Assembly (NCBI GenBank): GCA_903789415.1
Contig: CAIFEG010000003.1
Coordinates: forward strand, 33,624 to 97,623
Source of the DNA: an uncultured Eggerthellaceae bacterium
GTDB taxonomy: Bacteria > Actinomycetota > Coriobacteriia > Coriobacteriales > Eggerthellaceae
Direction of reading: 5' to 3'
Length of the DNA stretch: 64,000 bases
Within the stretch, counting starts at the first letter, position 1. Each line of letters begins with the position of its first letter. Both the position numbers and the translations under genes were made by a program. The notes beneath the pieces were generated by a model, which searched no databases, was not told the DNA's origin, and saw nothing but the letters and a program-made list of their open reading frames with translations. This document shows positions 1 to 8,961 of the stretch, in pieces.

Positions 1-427
1 TTGAGTGGTTCCTGACTTTGGACCTATGACTTGAGAGGTGACCTGGATTTGGGCAGGAAGTGCCCCATCCAGTGTGTCACCGTATGCCGAGTAATACCAT
101 ACGATGCTGTCACCTGCTTTTAAGGTGACACTACTTGCGCCTACAGAAGAAGCCGTACCGTTTACAAAGAGCTGCCAGTACTTGCCTGTTGTCTGGTCCC
201 ATCCGATTTCATCGGTAGAGCCTGAAGGAGCAACAGAGGTAAGAGAATATCCGTACTCTCCGGTGCTGCTTGTGTGTTTTAGCCCTGCTTGAGTGAGTAC
301 CTGCTCGGTAAGGTCGGCAGCAGTTGAACCTTCAGAGACGGTATAGCTTGCTTGAGGGACCCACTCCATGTTTTGAGTGGTTCCTGACTTTGGACCTATG
401 ACTTGAGAGGTGACCTGGATTTGGGCA
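1..427. repeat. 55-bp exact direct repeat inside the DUF4430 gene
   Basis: Bases 1-55 and 373-427 are identical. The period is 372 bp (124 codons), so the repeat keeps frame. It encodes the leader AQIQVTSQVIGPKSGTTQ that precedes each DUF4430 domain. Exact identity at the DNA level implies recent duplication or gene conversion of domain units. The repeat could extend beyond the window edge. Confidence 0.9.
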
Positions 428-858
428 TTTGATTGTGATGCATTTTCTGCTGTATTTGCTGCAGATGAATTAACAGTAACCTGAGGTGAACTAGTTGTTT
501 CTTGAGATACGGATTGCTTATCGGCTGTTGCAGCATTGTCAATTGTTGCTTTTTCTGCTGAGTTTTCGTCTGAATTATCTTCTGAACTAGTCTTTTCGGA
601 TGACTGTTCAGATGCCTGCCCACTATCAGACTTTTCAGCTTGAGCCGCCTCCTTCGACGACTGATCTTTTTGAGAAGCCTGCTCAGATTTCTCGCTATCT
701 TGAGATGTTGCAGCAGACTTTTCCTGATCAAGCGTTATTTCAGATGATTGATTATTCGCGTTATCCGCAAATGCATCTGAAGGCATTAACGCAAATGGAG
801 ACAGAGAAAAACACAGGAGGATGGACAGCATCCATCGCGTAAGAGCACACTTTTTCAT
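1..858 (-). CDS. Secreted DUF4430 (transcobalamin C-terminal-like) repeat protein, 3' end outside window
   Basis: The reading frame is open from an ATG at 858 to the window edge (286 codons) and is truncated there. A ribosome site, GGAAGG, lies nine bases upstream. Residues 1-31 form a signal peptide (basic start, hydrophobic core, cleavage near AFA). Residues 32-140 are a low-complexity S/E/K/Q/A linker. A DUF4430-type domain follows, with the hallmark stretch WQLFVNGT and a nearby SIVWYYSAYGD. After one domain the frame re-enters the same leader, AQIQVTSQVIGPKSG, so a second copy begins at the window edge. DUF4430 resembles the C-terminal domain of transcobalamin and intrinsic factor. With the cobalamin riboswitch just upstream, extracellular capture of a corrinoid is the inferred role. 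An adhesin is the alternative. Confidence 0.8.
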   Translation of the reverse strand, partial: MKKCALTRWMLSILLCFSLSPFALMPSDAFADNANNQSSEITLDQEKSAATSQDSEKSEQASQKDQSSKEAAQAEKSDSGQASEQSSEKTSSEDNSDENSAEKATIDNAATADKQSVSQETTSSPQVTVNSSAANTAENASQSNAQIQVTSQVIGPKSGTTQNMEWVPQASYTVSEGSTAADLTEQVLTQAGLKHTSSTGEYGYSLTSVAPSGSTDEIGWDQTTGKYWQLFVNGTASSVGASSVTLKAGDSIVWYYSAYGDTLDGALPAQIQVTSQVIGPKSGTTQ

Positions 859-867
859 ATGCACACA

Positions 868-1062
868 CCTTCCAGGGCCTCAAATAGCAAACGGGTATTC
901 CGACTTTGCCCTGGTAAGACATATAAAGATGTCAAATCACATACAACCTTGTGCATAATGCAAGGTTCGCACATGAAGGCGTTTACGGTTGCTGGTACAG
1001 CGCAGGATTTTCACCCGCATTCCCCCAAGCGAACAACGCTTGCGTCGTGCCCGACGCAGATG
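868..1062 (-). promoter_or_regulatory. Cobalamin (B12) riboswitch
   Basis: On the minus strand the leader of the DUF4430 gene carries the adenosylcobalamin core GGGGGAATGCGGGTGAAAA followed by TCCTGCGCTGTACCAGCAAC and CGT, near 985-1026. Closer to the gene (about 890-906) is the second conserved block, AGTCGGAATACCCG. A hairpin GCGTC-GGGCAC-GACGC lies upstream in the RNA. These match the B12-box and flanking conserved blocks of the family in the correct order and spacing. The element ends close to the ribosome site, so control of translation is likely, with the gene off when cobalamin is abundant. Confidence 0.85.
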
Positions 1063-1227
1063 CCAATGCCAATATGTAATTAAATTATAACGATCTCAAT
1101 CTAAAAAGTTTCATTTCTGGGACGAAATTCCTGGTACTTTTTGGCAAAAAAGAATCATAAATAGAATGTGAAATACGAAAAAAGTTATCTGCTACCGCGC
1201 ATTATGTGGCATAATAGCTATCGCTTT

Positions 1228-1303
1228 GCCAGTGTGGCGCAATTGGTAGCGCACCTGATTTGTAATCAGTAGGTTGTGGGTTCGAGTCCCTCCACTGGCT
1301 CCA
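1228..1303 (+). tRNA. tRNA-Thr (UGU)
   Basis: The 76-nt cloverleaf includes an encoded CCA. The acceptor stem is GCCAGTG/CACTGGC, the D arm is GCGC-AATTGGTA-GCGC, the anticodon loop is TTTGTAA with anticodon TGT (threonine, ACA codons), and the T loop is TTCGAGT. A CATAAT box at 1210-1215 is a plausible -10 element. Confidence 0.97.
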
Positions 1304-1314
1304 CGAAAAAGTTT

Positions 1315-1345
1315 GGCCAGATGCTCTTGCACCTGGCCTTTTTCG
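1315..1345 (+). terminator. Rho-independent terminator of tRNA-Thr
   Basis: The stem GGCCAG-a-TGC / GCA-c-CTGGCC with loop TCTT is followed directly by TTTTT. It begins 12 nt after the tRNA CCA. Confidence 0.9.
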
Positions 1346-1375
1346 TTTCTGCAATTCTTTTGCTTAGCAGCAATT

Positions 1376-2845
1376 TTAACGCTTCAGTGCCTCAGCAACT
1401 TCCTTGGCGCAGAGCAAACCATCTGCAAGTGCGCGAACTACCAGCGATGATCCATTGCGCGTATCGCCAGCCACAAAAACAGGAACCTCAAGCGCACCCT
1501 CCGCACGATGGCCACCATCCTGAACAAGATTAGGTCGCACACCTCCGCGATATGGCATCGTCGCAACATCCCAAGCTTTCAAAATGTCCGCGCGCGGACC
1601 GGTAAATCCCATGGCAATTAGCACCATCTGGGCGTTCAGGACGTGCTCAGAACGGGGAACTCGTTCAGGCTTGCCCGAAGTCCAATCAAGATTAGCCACC
1701 TTAATGCCGGTGACCTTCCCCACATCATCAAGCAGCACCTCTTCGGTATCGCTTGTCCACAGACGCGGATCTTCTCCCAAAATTGCTTCAGCCTCTGCCT
1801 GGCCATAATCGGTCTTTCGCACATTCGGCCATTCTGGCCACACATTATCGGGTCGACGAGTTTTCGGAGGGGCTGGGGAAAGTTCGAGCTGATGAACGCT
1901 GCGCGCACCCTGGCGAACTGCCGTCGCGACACAGTCGGTTCCCGTATCGCCGCCACCGATCACCATCACATCGCATCCCTTGGCGGAAATTTCCGGATCG
2001 GCACCGGAAAGGACACTCTTCGTCGAAGACGTAAGATAGTCCACCGCAAAATGGACGCCATCACCATCAACCCCCGGCACCTTCAGCTTTCGTGCCTCAC
2101 CTGCACCCGCAGCTAAAATAACCGCGTCGACCTTCTGCGCGAGCTCCTTCACCAGATCAGGATCGGTTCCATCACAATTGCAATGGAATACAACCCCTGA
2201 ATCTTTCATCAGCTGAATTCTGCGATCAACGATCTCTTTCGGAAGCTTCATGTTCGGAATTCCATACATGAGCAGTCCACCAGGGTGATCTTGGCGCTCA
2301 TACACTTCAACCTGCACACCGAGCCGAGTGAGTTCCCAGGCAACCGCAAGCCCCGCGGGGCCAGATCCAACAACGGCAACGCGTGGTGCATGCGCATCGG
2401 GCTTTGGCAACGGCTGAATCAAGCCTTCGTTCCACGCATGGTCAGAAATTGCACGCTCGTTGTCTTTGATCGTGGTCGGCCCCTGATGAAGCCCCAAATT
2501 GCACGCAACTTCGCACAGCGCCGGACACACACGTCCCGTAAATTCCGGGAACGGATTCGTCATATTCAAACGCTCTGCAGCTTCATCCCACAAACCGCGG
2601 TATACCAGGTCGTTCCATTCCGGAATAAGGTTATGAAGCGGACATCCCGAAGGACGGGTATTTCCGAAGCTGACGCCCGTCTGACAAAATGCCACGCCGC
2701 AATACATGCAACGGCTTGCCTGTTTCATCTGATCGGATTCGCTTAAGACGATCGTCATATCGTTAAAGTCAGAGACGGCTTCACGTACGGGTCTGGTCTT
2801 GTGTGCGACACGATCAATGTCTAAATATGCTCCTGGCTTTCCCAT
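1376..2845 (-). CDS. gltD: Glutamate synthase small (beta) subunit
   Basis: This 489-aa protein has the usual length for the NADPH-dependent small subunit. It passes electrons from NAD(P)H through FAD and Fe-S centres to GltB for reductive transfer of the glutamine amide to 2-oxoglutarate. The N-terminal cysteine clusters are CMYCGVAFC and CPALCEVACNLG. The FAD fold is VAVVGSGPAGLAVAWE (about residue 155) and the NAD(P)H fold is VMVIGGGDTGTDC (about 295). The ATG lies two bases after the gltB stop, with a GGAAGGAG site inside the gltB end, so the two are co-transcribed and probably translationally coupled. Confidence 0.96.
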   Translation of the reverse strand: MGKPGAYLDIDRVAHKTRPVREAVSDFNDMTIVLSESDQMKQASRCMYCGVAFCQTGVSFGNTRPSGCPLHNLIPEWNDLVYRGLWDEAAERLNMTNPFPEFTGRVCPALCEVACNLGLHQGPTTIKDNERAISDHAWNEGLIQPLPKPDAHAPRVAVVGSGPAGLAVAWELTRLGVQVEVYERQDHPGGLLMYGIPNMKLPKEIVDRRIQLMKDSGVVFHCNCDGTDPDLVKELAQKVDAVILAAGAGEARKLKVPGVDGDGVHFAVDYLTSSTKSVLSGADPEISAKGCDVMVIGGGDTGTDCVATAVRQGARSVHQLELSPAPPKTRRPDNVWPEWPNVRKTDYGQAEAEAILGEDPRLWTSDTEEVLLDDVGKVTGIKVANLDWTSGKPERVPRSEHVLNAQMVLIAMGFTGPRADILKAWDVATMPYRGGVRPNLVQDGGHRAEGALEVPVFVAGDTRNGSSLVVRALADGLLCAKEVAEALKR

Positions 2846-2847
2846 CG

Positions 2848-5800
2848 CTATGCCTGCTCCTTCCTCATCGTTTCAAACGCGTATTCGCGCGCGTCCTCTT
2901 CGCTCATCTGCATCTCCTGCTCAGCCTTGCGCGTAAGGTTGAGCGCATGCTCGTATTCATGCGGAATAACCTTGACGAAATGCTTAATGCTATCCTTAAA
3001 GCTATAAAGCAGACGAATACCGAGCGGGCTTTGCGTGCGCTGCGCGTGCTCCTCTATCAGATCGTGAACAAGCTGCTCATCTTCCGCATCAAGCGAACGC
3101 AAGCTCACCATATCGGTATTGGTGCGTGATGCCAGACTTCGCTTTTCATCAAAGACATACGCCACGCCGCCAGACATACCAGCTGCAAAGTTGAGTCCGA
3201 CCTCACCAAGAATGAGCGCAATACCGCCGGTCATATACTCGCAGCCATGGTTGCCCACTCCTTCTGCCACGATGGTGGCGCCGGAATTTCTGACTCCGAA
3301 ACGCTGTCCGGCAAGGCCGTTGATGAAGCCTTTACCCGACGTCGCACCATAGAATGCAACGTTTCCGATGGCCATGTTCTCATTAAACCTAAACGTTGCA
3401 TCCGCAGGAGGCGCTACGGTCAAAATGCCCCCTGATAAGCCTTTGCCGAAGTAATCGTTCGCATCGCCTTTAATGTTGAGCGTGATGCCCTGCGGCAAGA
3501 ATGCGCCGAAACTCTGTCCGCCCGATCCTGCACAGTCAACTGTGATGGATCCTTCGGGCAATCCTTCCGGATGAGCCTCGGTTACCACCGACCCCAGCAT
3601 GGTGCCGACGCAACGATTCACGTTGGCAATATCTGCATGGAAATGGATCGGCGTCATATGCTCACGGGCCTGCTTGGTATACGGAATAAAGAGCGTGCTA
3701 TCAAGCGTTTTGTCCAACTCAAGATCCATGCTCATGCTATCCAAATGATGCGGTGCTTCAGCACCAGGGATATCTTTGCCATATTCATTGGTGGCTTTCG
3801 CCAAAATATTCGAAAGGTCGAGCTTGTTTGCCTTCCAGTTGTCAGGAATTTCAACCTGCTTCAGGCATTCGCTGTGGCCCACCATATCTTCGACGGTGCG
3901 GAATCCCAGCTGTGCCATGCACTCGCGAAGCTCTTCGGCCACGTACATCATGTAGTTCACCACGTGCTCGGGTTTGCCCTGGAAGCATGAACGCAGGCGA
4001 CCGTTTTGTGTAGCCAGACCCACCGGGCAAGTATCCTGCTGGCAATCGCGCTGCATCAGGCAACCCATGGCTAAACATACACTGGTGGCAAAACCAAATT
4101 CTTCTGCTCCAAGCAAGCACGCAACGGCCACGTCATAGCCATCCATAAGCTTGCCATCAGCCTGAAGAATGACGCGCGAACGCAGACCATTGCGCAGCAG
4201 CGTTTGCTGTGTTTCGGCAAGTCCCAGCTCAAGCGGCAATCCTGCATGATAGATAGAATCGCGTGCCGCCGCTCCCGTGCCACCATTTGCACCGGAGATT
4301 AAAATCTTGTCAGCGCCGCCTTTTGCCACGCCCGTCGCAATCGTGCCGACGCCGGTCTCGCTTACGAGCTTCACCGAAATCTTCGCATGAGGATTGGCGT
4401 TTTTCAGGTCGAAAATAAGCTCAGCTAAATCCTCAATGGAATAAATATCATGATGAGGTGGAGGCGAAATCAGGCCAACACCTGGGGTGGAACGCCTGAC
4501 CTCTGCAACCCACGGCCACACTTTACGTCCCGGAAGATTCCCGCCTTCGCCAGGTTTTGCTCCCTGCGCAAGCTTGATCTGAATCTCCTGTGCGCTCATT
4601 AAATAGCGGCTCGTGACACCAAAGCGTGCCGATGCAACCTGTTTAATTGCGGAATTCTTTGAATCACCATTCGGTAGCCTCACCTCACGAGCAGGATTTT
4701 CTCCACCCTCACCCGTGTTGGATTTACCCCCGATGCGGTTCATCGCAATTGCTATGCACTCATGTGCCTCTTCGCTGATTGCTCCATAGCTCATCGCACC
4801 CGTAGAAAAGCGTTTGACAATTTCAGAGGCGGGCTCGACTTCATCAAGCGGCACGGGTCCTGAAGGCAGAGGCACAAACTTCATCAGATCGCGCAGAACA
4901 ATTGAGCGGCCCTTCGGATGAAGTGCCTTTGAATATTCCTTGAACAGGTCATAGCTGTTTTCTCTGACGGCGCGGTGCAACAGATAGATAACCTGCGGCG
5001 TAATCATGTGACTCTCGCCACCAAGAGGACGCCATTTTGTAAGCCCTGAGCTGGGCAATTGGTCGGGCGAAGGACTCTGTGTCAACGCTTCCGCTTCATC
5101 GTAGCGCTCGTTGCACTCACGCTCGACATCATCAACGGTAAGACCACCCACGCGACTTACCGTGCGTGTGAAATACTTGTCCACGAATTCGGGAGCGAAC
5201 CCAACGATCTCAAAGATTTGTGCGGAGTGATAGCCCTGCATGGTCGTAATACCCATCTTTGACATCACGCGCACAATGCCTTTGACCAGGGCTTGGTTGT
5301 AATTGCCGATCGCCGTGTCGCGGTCAGTCTCAATCTCACCCGTTTGAACAAGCTGTCCAATGCATTCATGCGCCATATACGGATAGATGGCCGACGCCGA
5401 ATATCCAATGAGCGCCGCAAAATCATGCGGGGTCAGTGCGTCGCCGCACTCAAGCACGACATCCGCCTTGGTGCGCATACCTGCGCGAAGCAGGCAATTG
5501 TGTACCGAGCCCACAGCCAGAAGCGACGGGATGCTGACCTCGCCTTCCGCCGCACGGTCAGAGATCACGACGATATTGATGCCCGATAAAACGGCTTTCT
5601 TGATTTCGTCATCGAACTTTTCAAGTGCTTCCTCAAGCGCATGCGGTCCACCATCACGTTTATAGGCAGCCCTAAAGCATTGCACATGGAAACCTTCACG
5701 GTCGATCGAGCAAATTTTCGTGAACTGGTCTTTGGTAAGAATGGGGTTGTCCAACTGCAGCACGCGGCAATTCTCGCGTGAATCCTCCAAGATATTCCCG

Positions 5801-7464
5801 TGATTTCCGAGATACAGCAGAGTTGAGGTGACAAAGCTTTCGCGAAGCGAATCAATCGGAGGGTTTGTTACCTGGGCAAACAGCTGGTTAAAGTAATCAA
5901 AGAACGAGCGAGGATGTCTCGACATTGCCGCAAGCGGAATATCGGCACCCATGGAAGCAAGCGGCGCATTTCCCGTTTCCGCCATAGGAACGAGCGCCTC
6001 TTCAACGTCGTCAAAGTGATACCCGTGTCGCGCAAGACGCTGCGTAAGGGGCACCTGGGCGTCCGTTTGCTCAAATGGATCGTTTTCCGCAGAAGAAAGG
6101 TCATCCAAGTGTAGGGTCTCGGCACTGATCCAATCGCGATACGGATGTTCATTGGCGTAATACTCTTTAATTTCGCTATCCCATAAGATGTGCCCCACCT
6201 GAGGGTCAACGAGAAGCATCTGTCCCGGTCCAAGCGAACCGCTTTCCTGTACATCTTTCGGATCACAGCGAAGTGCGCCCACCTCAGACGATAAAATAAG
6301 CCTGTCATCGTGGGTGACATAGTAGCGCGCGGGACGAAGTCCGTTGCGGTCAAGCGCGGCTCCCATGACCACGCCATCGCTAAACGCAATCGCGGCAGGC
6401 CCATCCCAGGGTTCCATCAGCATTGACTGATATTCATCAAAGGCACGGCGCTTTTGAGAAAGATGCGGGTTTTTATCCCACGGCTCTGGCATGAGCATCG
6501 AAACGGCACGCGGCAACGATTTCCCGTTCATGACCAAAAATTCAAGAACATTATCCAGGCTCGCAGAGTCAGACCCTTCCCGATCAATAATGGGAAGCAC
6601 TTTTTCGAGATCCTTTTGAAGCACCGGAGAATACAGATTTGGTTCACGCGCGTGGATCCAGTTCACGTTGCCTTTTAAGGTATTGATCTCGCCATTGTGG
6701 ATGATGAAGCGATTTGGATGGGCGCGCATCCACGAAGGCGTGGTGTTGGTGGAATAGCGAGAGTGAACAAGCGCGAGGGCGCTTTCAGTATCCCCATCAG
6801 CCAGGTCGGGATAAAATTGCCTCATTTGCGTTGCAACAAGCATGCCTTTATACACAATGGTTCGCGAGCTCATTGAGCATACATAAAAGATTTTATCGGC
6901 AAGCTCCTGCATATGCGCAGCTTTATTTTCAATCACGCGGCGCGTTACATACAGCTTGCGTTCGAAATCCATTCCCGGATCAACGTCGTGCGGGCGCCCT
7001 AAAAACGCTTGCACAATGGTGGGCATAGACAGACGCGCCGTCTCGCCTAAGTCATGGTCATCAATCGGTACGGGCCGCCAGAACAATACGGAAACGCCTT
7101 CTTGGGCACAGCCTGCCTCAAAGATTCGTTTTGCGGCTGCAAATCCTTCCTTATCTTGAGGGAAGAACAGCATCGCCACTCCATAGTCACCTTCATCAGG
7201 CAATAAGCAGCCATAATGCTGCGCCACACGACGGAAGAAGCGATGGGGAATCTGAATGAGAATTCCTGCACCATCACCGGTCTTTTTCTCAAGACCCTTG
7301 CCACCACGATGTTCAAGATTGACCAGAACGCTCAACGCATCGTCAATCATCTCGTGAGAACGTTGACCATTGAGCTGTGCAAGCGCACCAATGCCGCATG
7401 CATCGTGCTCGAATTCTTCTCGATAGAGACCCTGCGGTGCTTCTAATCCATCACGTATGCTCAT
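2848..7464 (-). CDS. gltB: Glutamate synthase large (alpha) subunit
   Basis: This 1538-aa protein is the full-length large subunit (about 1500 aa in the family). Order of parts: a short propeptide, then a class II glutaminase starting with the catalytic cysteine in ACGIGALAQ (Cys after about 22 residues); a central domain; an FMN synthase domain with GGKSNTGEGGENPAREVR and KPGEGGNLPG; a 3Fe-4S cysteine cluster in MGCLMQRDCQQDTCPVGLA; and a C-terminal beta-helix with GSGGQSFGAF. I chose the ATG at 7464 because GGAGGAAACA lies immediately upstream; a GTG at 7476 is the other in-frame option. First gene of gltBD, divergent from a LysR regulator. Confidence 0.97.
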   Translation of the reverse strand: MSIRDGLEAPQGLYREEFEHDACGIGALAQLNGQRSHEMIDDALSVLVNLEHRGGKGLEKKTGDGAGILIQIPHRFFRRVAQHYGCLLPDEGDYGVAMLFFPQDKEGFAAAKRIFEAGCAQEGVSVLFWRPVPIDDHDLGETARLSMPTIVQAFLGRPHDVDPGMDFERKLYVTRRVIENKAAHMQELADKIFYVCSMSSRTIVYKGMLVATQMRQFYPDLADGDTESALALVHSRYSTNTTPSWMRAHPNRFIIHNGEINTLKGNVNWIHAREPNLYSPVLQKDLEKVLPIIDREGSDSASLDNVLEFLVMNGKSLPRAVSMLMPEPWDKNPHLSQKRRAFDEYQSMLMEPWDGPAAIAFSDGVVMGAALDRNGLRPARYYVTHDDRLILSSEVGALRCDPKDVQESGSLGPGQMLLVDPQVGHILWDSEIKEYYANEHPYRDWISAETLHLDDLSSAENDPFEQTDAQVPLTQRLARHGYHFDDVEEALVPMAETGNAPLASMGADIPLAAMSRHPRSFFDYFNQLFAQVTNPPIDSLRESFVTSTLLYLGNHGNILEDSRENCRVLQLDNPILTKDQFTKICSIDREGFHVQCFRAAYKRDGGPHALEEALEKFDDEIKKAVLSGINIVVISDRAAEGEVSIPSLLAVGSVHNCLLRAGMRTKADVVLECGDALTPHDFAALIGYSASAIYPYMAHECIGQLVQTGEIETDRDTAIGNYNQALVKGIVRVMSKMGITTMQGYHSAQIFEIVGFAPEFVDKYFTRTVSRVGGLTVDDVERECNERYDEAEALTQSPSPDQLPSSGLTKWRPLGGESHMITPQVIYLLHRAVRENSYDLFKEYSKALHPKGRSIVLRDLMKFVPLPSGPVPLDEVEPASEIVKRFSTGAMSYGAISEEAHECIAIAMNRIGGKSNTGEGGENPAREVRLPNGDSKNSAIKQVASARFGVTSRYLMSAQEIQIKLAQGAKPGEGGNLPGRKVWPWVAEVRRSTPGVGLISPPPHHDIYSIEDLAELIFDLKNANPHAKISVKLVSETGVGTIATGVAKGGADKILISGANGGTGAAARDSIYHAGLPLELGLAETQQTLLRNGLRSRVILQADGKLMDGYDVAVACLLGAEEFGFATSVCLAMGCLMQRDCQQDTCPVGLATQNGRLRSCFQGKPEHVVNYMMYVAEELRECMAQLGFRTVEDMVGHSECLKQVEIPDNWKANKLDLSNILAKATNEYGKDIPGAEAPHHLDSMSMDLELDKTLDSTLFIPYTKQAREHMTPIHFHADIANVNRCVGTMLGSVVTEAHPEGLPEGSITVDCAGSGGQSFGAFLPQGITLNIKGDANDYFGKGLSGGILTVAPPADATFRFNENMAIGNVAFYGATSGKGFINGLAGQRFGVRNSGATIVAEGVGNHGCEYMTGGIALILGEVGLNFAAGMSGGVAYVFDEKRSLASRTNTDMVSLRSLDAEDEQLVHDLIEEHAQRTQSPLGIRLLYSFKDSIKHFVKVIPHEYEHALNLTRKAEQEMQMSEEDAREYAFETMRKEQA

Positions 7465-7910
7465 TGTTTCCTCCACCTGAGGTATAGCTACCCGATAACC
7501 TTGAATTGGTTATGTGTCCACAATCCTACACACCGATTATTTCAAGTTCGAAACATTATCAAAAAATCCGAATCTTCATAACGTTTTTATAGTTTGCCGT
7601 TTTATAGGTTGTACGCCTGCCGCAGATATAGCTTGCGTGCCTAGCGCAGATCTAGCTTGTACGCCTAGTCGTTTTAGCTTGCACGCCTGCCGCAGATCCC
7701 TCACCACTATTTCCCTCTCCAATGCTTCCGCTATAACGATTTGTCATATAAGGCTCTGTCCGGTGACGCGTTATGCAACAACATTTCATTTGAAAGGAAC
7801 CACCGTCAAAAAAATAATTCCGTACTGCGCTTTCCGTGACTCAAACATTGCGATACGTTCGTATAGATGAAACGGAAGAGAGAAATAATACAGATTTAGC
7901 CGAGGGAGCT
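7465..7910. promoter_or_regulatory. Divergent intergenic region between gltB and the LysR gene
   Basis: The roughly 440 bp hold the two outward promoters and a small array of diverged repeats (7610-7700). No convincing gene is seen. LysR regulators commonly bind such divergent regions; no clear T-N11-A operator could be fixed by eye. Confidence 0.5.
7610..7700. repeat. Diverged ~24-nt tandem repeat, four copies
   Basis: The copies begin GTACGCCTGCCGCAGA, GCGTGCCTAGCGCAGA, GTACGCCTAGTCGTTT and GCACGCCTGCCGCAGA, the first three followed by a TAGCTT end. Period is 22-24 nt. The array lies in the divergent gltB/LysR promoter region. Confidence 0.75.
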
Positions 7911-8855
7911 ATGACACTTCAGCAACTTCGTTATTTGATCGCAATTGCAGAATATGGATCCATCAACGCCGCCGCGCACAATATGTTTGCGTCGCAGTCA
8001 AACCTTTCCACTGCCATCAAAGAACTCGAAAAAGAATTCGGGATCACAATTTTTAGGCGATCGAATCGTGGTGTGACGCTTACCAATGAAGGCAACGAGC
8101 TATTGACTTACGCGCGCCAGATCATCGACCAGGTCGACATGATGGAAAGCCGCTACAGCCATGCAGAAGATGCCAATGGCTCTCGTGCCCGCCTCGCAAT
8201 TTCTACGCAGCACTATTCGTTTTCTGTGCAGGCATTTATTCAGACGACCCGTTCAACTCAATACCCCACATATGATTTCATCCTGCGCGAAACGACGACT
8301 GAAAATATCATCAACGACGTGCGCGACATGCGCAGTGATATCGGGATCCTGTATACCGATTCGTTCAATCGCCGCATGCTGGAGAAAACGTTTGAAGATG
8401 CCGAACTGGATTTTCACCCGCTTTTCGAAGCGAAAGTCCATGTGTTTGTCGGAGAAAATCATCCGTTAGCGAAAAAATCATCTATTTCTCTTTCGGATTT
8501 GGATCCCTACCCTCGCTATTCTTTTGAGCAGGGAGACGACAGCTCGTTCTTCTTTTCCGAAGAGCCGCTCGGACGGTTGCCTCACAAACGAAACATCCGC
8601 ATTACCGACCGCGGCACCCTTTCCAATCTGCTCGCAAATTTCGATGGATACACCATCACCACGGGAATTCTTTCGTCCGAGATGATTCATGGCGTAGTGG
8701 CAATTCCCTTAGAACACGCAGACACCATGCGCGTAGGGTACCTGCTTCGGAAAGATCGTCGCCTGGGAAATCTCGTGAAAAGCTACGTCGACAACCTGAA
8801 AGCCGTGATTCGCGACTACGAGCACGAGCCAGAAGTGCATTATCTCGCCGATTAG
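7911..8855 (+). CDS. LysR-family transcriptional regulator
   Basis: This 314-aa protein has the length and layout of the family. The N-terminal winged helix-turn-helix is MTLQQLRYLIAIAEYGSINA with the recognition region SQSNLSTAIKELEKEFGI. A C-terminal periplasmic-binding-like effector domain runs from about residue 90. The ATG at 7911 follows GAGGGAG and gives the canonical LysR start; an upstream in-frame ATG at 7836 would add 25 atypical residues. It is transcribed away from gltBD, like GltC of Bacillus, so control of glutamate synthase is a reasonable inference. LysR proteins with a similar N-terminus also regulate sulfur (CysB-type) genes, so the effector is unknown. Confidence 0.92.
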   Translation: MTLQQLRYLIAIAEYGSINAAAHNMFASQSNLSTAIKELEKEFGITIFRRSNRGVTLTNEGNELLTYARQIIDQVDMMESRYSHAEDANGSRARLAISTQHYSFSVQAFIQTTRSTQYPTYDFILRETTTENIINDVRDMRSDIGILYTDSFNRRMLEKTFEDAELDFHPLFEAKVHVFVGENHPLAKKSSISLSDLDPYPRYSFEQGDDSSFFFSEEPLGRLPHKRNIRITDRGTLSNLLANFDGYTITTGILSSEMIHGVVAIPLEHADTMRVGYLLRKDRRLGNLVKSYVDNLKAVIRDYEHEPEVHYLAD

Positions 8856-8940
8856 GCCACGGTCATGTTGGTTAGCCCACTATTGTGCCCATTAACCCGC
8901 AGCTGTACCGATTAGTGCGCTATCGTACCGATTCATAGCC
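8841..8940. repeat. Stop-codon-anchored 20-nt tandem array (5 copies)
   Basis: Units start at 8841, 8861, 8881, 8901 and 8921, each exactly 20 nt. Columns 11-15 read ATTAG, GTTAG, ATTAA, ATTAG, ATTCA. The first unit is the 3' end of the LysR gene including its TAG stop. The array fills most of the gap to the convergent ABC gene. Copies are diverged, not identical. Confidence 0.85.
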
Positions 8941-8961
8941 GCTCCGATTCATTCGGGAATA

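Noticed and set aside
396-731. Arg/Lys-rich open frame opposite the DUF4430 linker
   Set aside because: It is a shadow frame of the low-complexity coding region of the DUF4430 gene, with no ribosome site and no recognisable fold.
1643-2116. Long plus-strand open frames inside gltD and gltB
   Set aside because: They are antisense shadows of strongly conserved coding sequence.
7610-7700. CRISPR array
   Set aside because: Repeats are adjacent without spacers and are diverged; no cas genes in the window.
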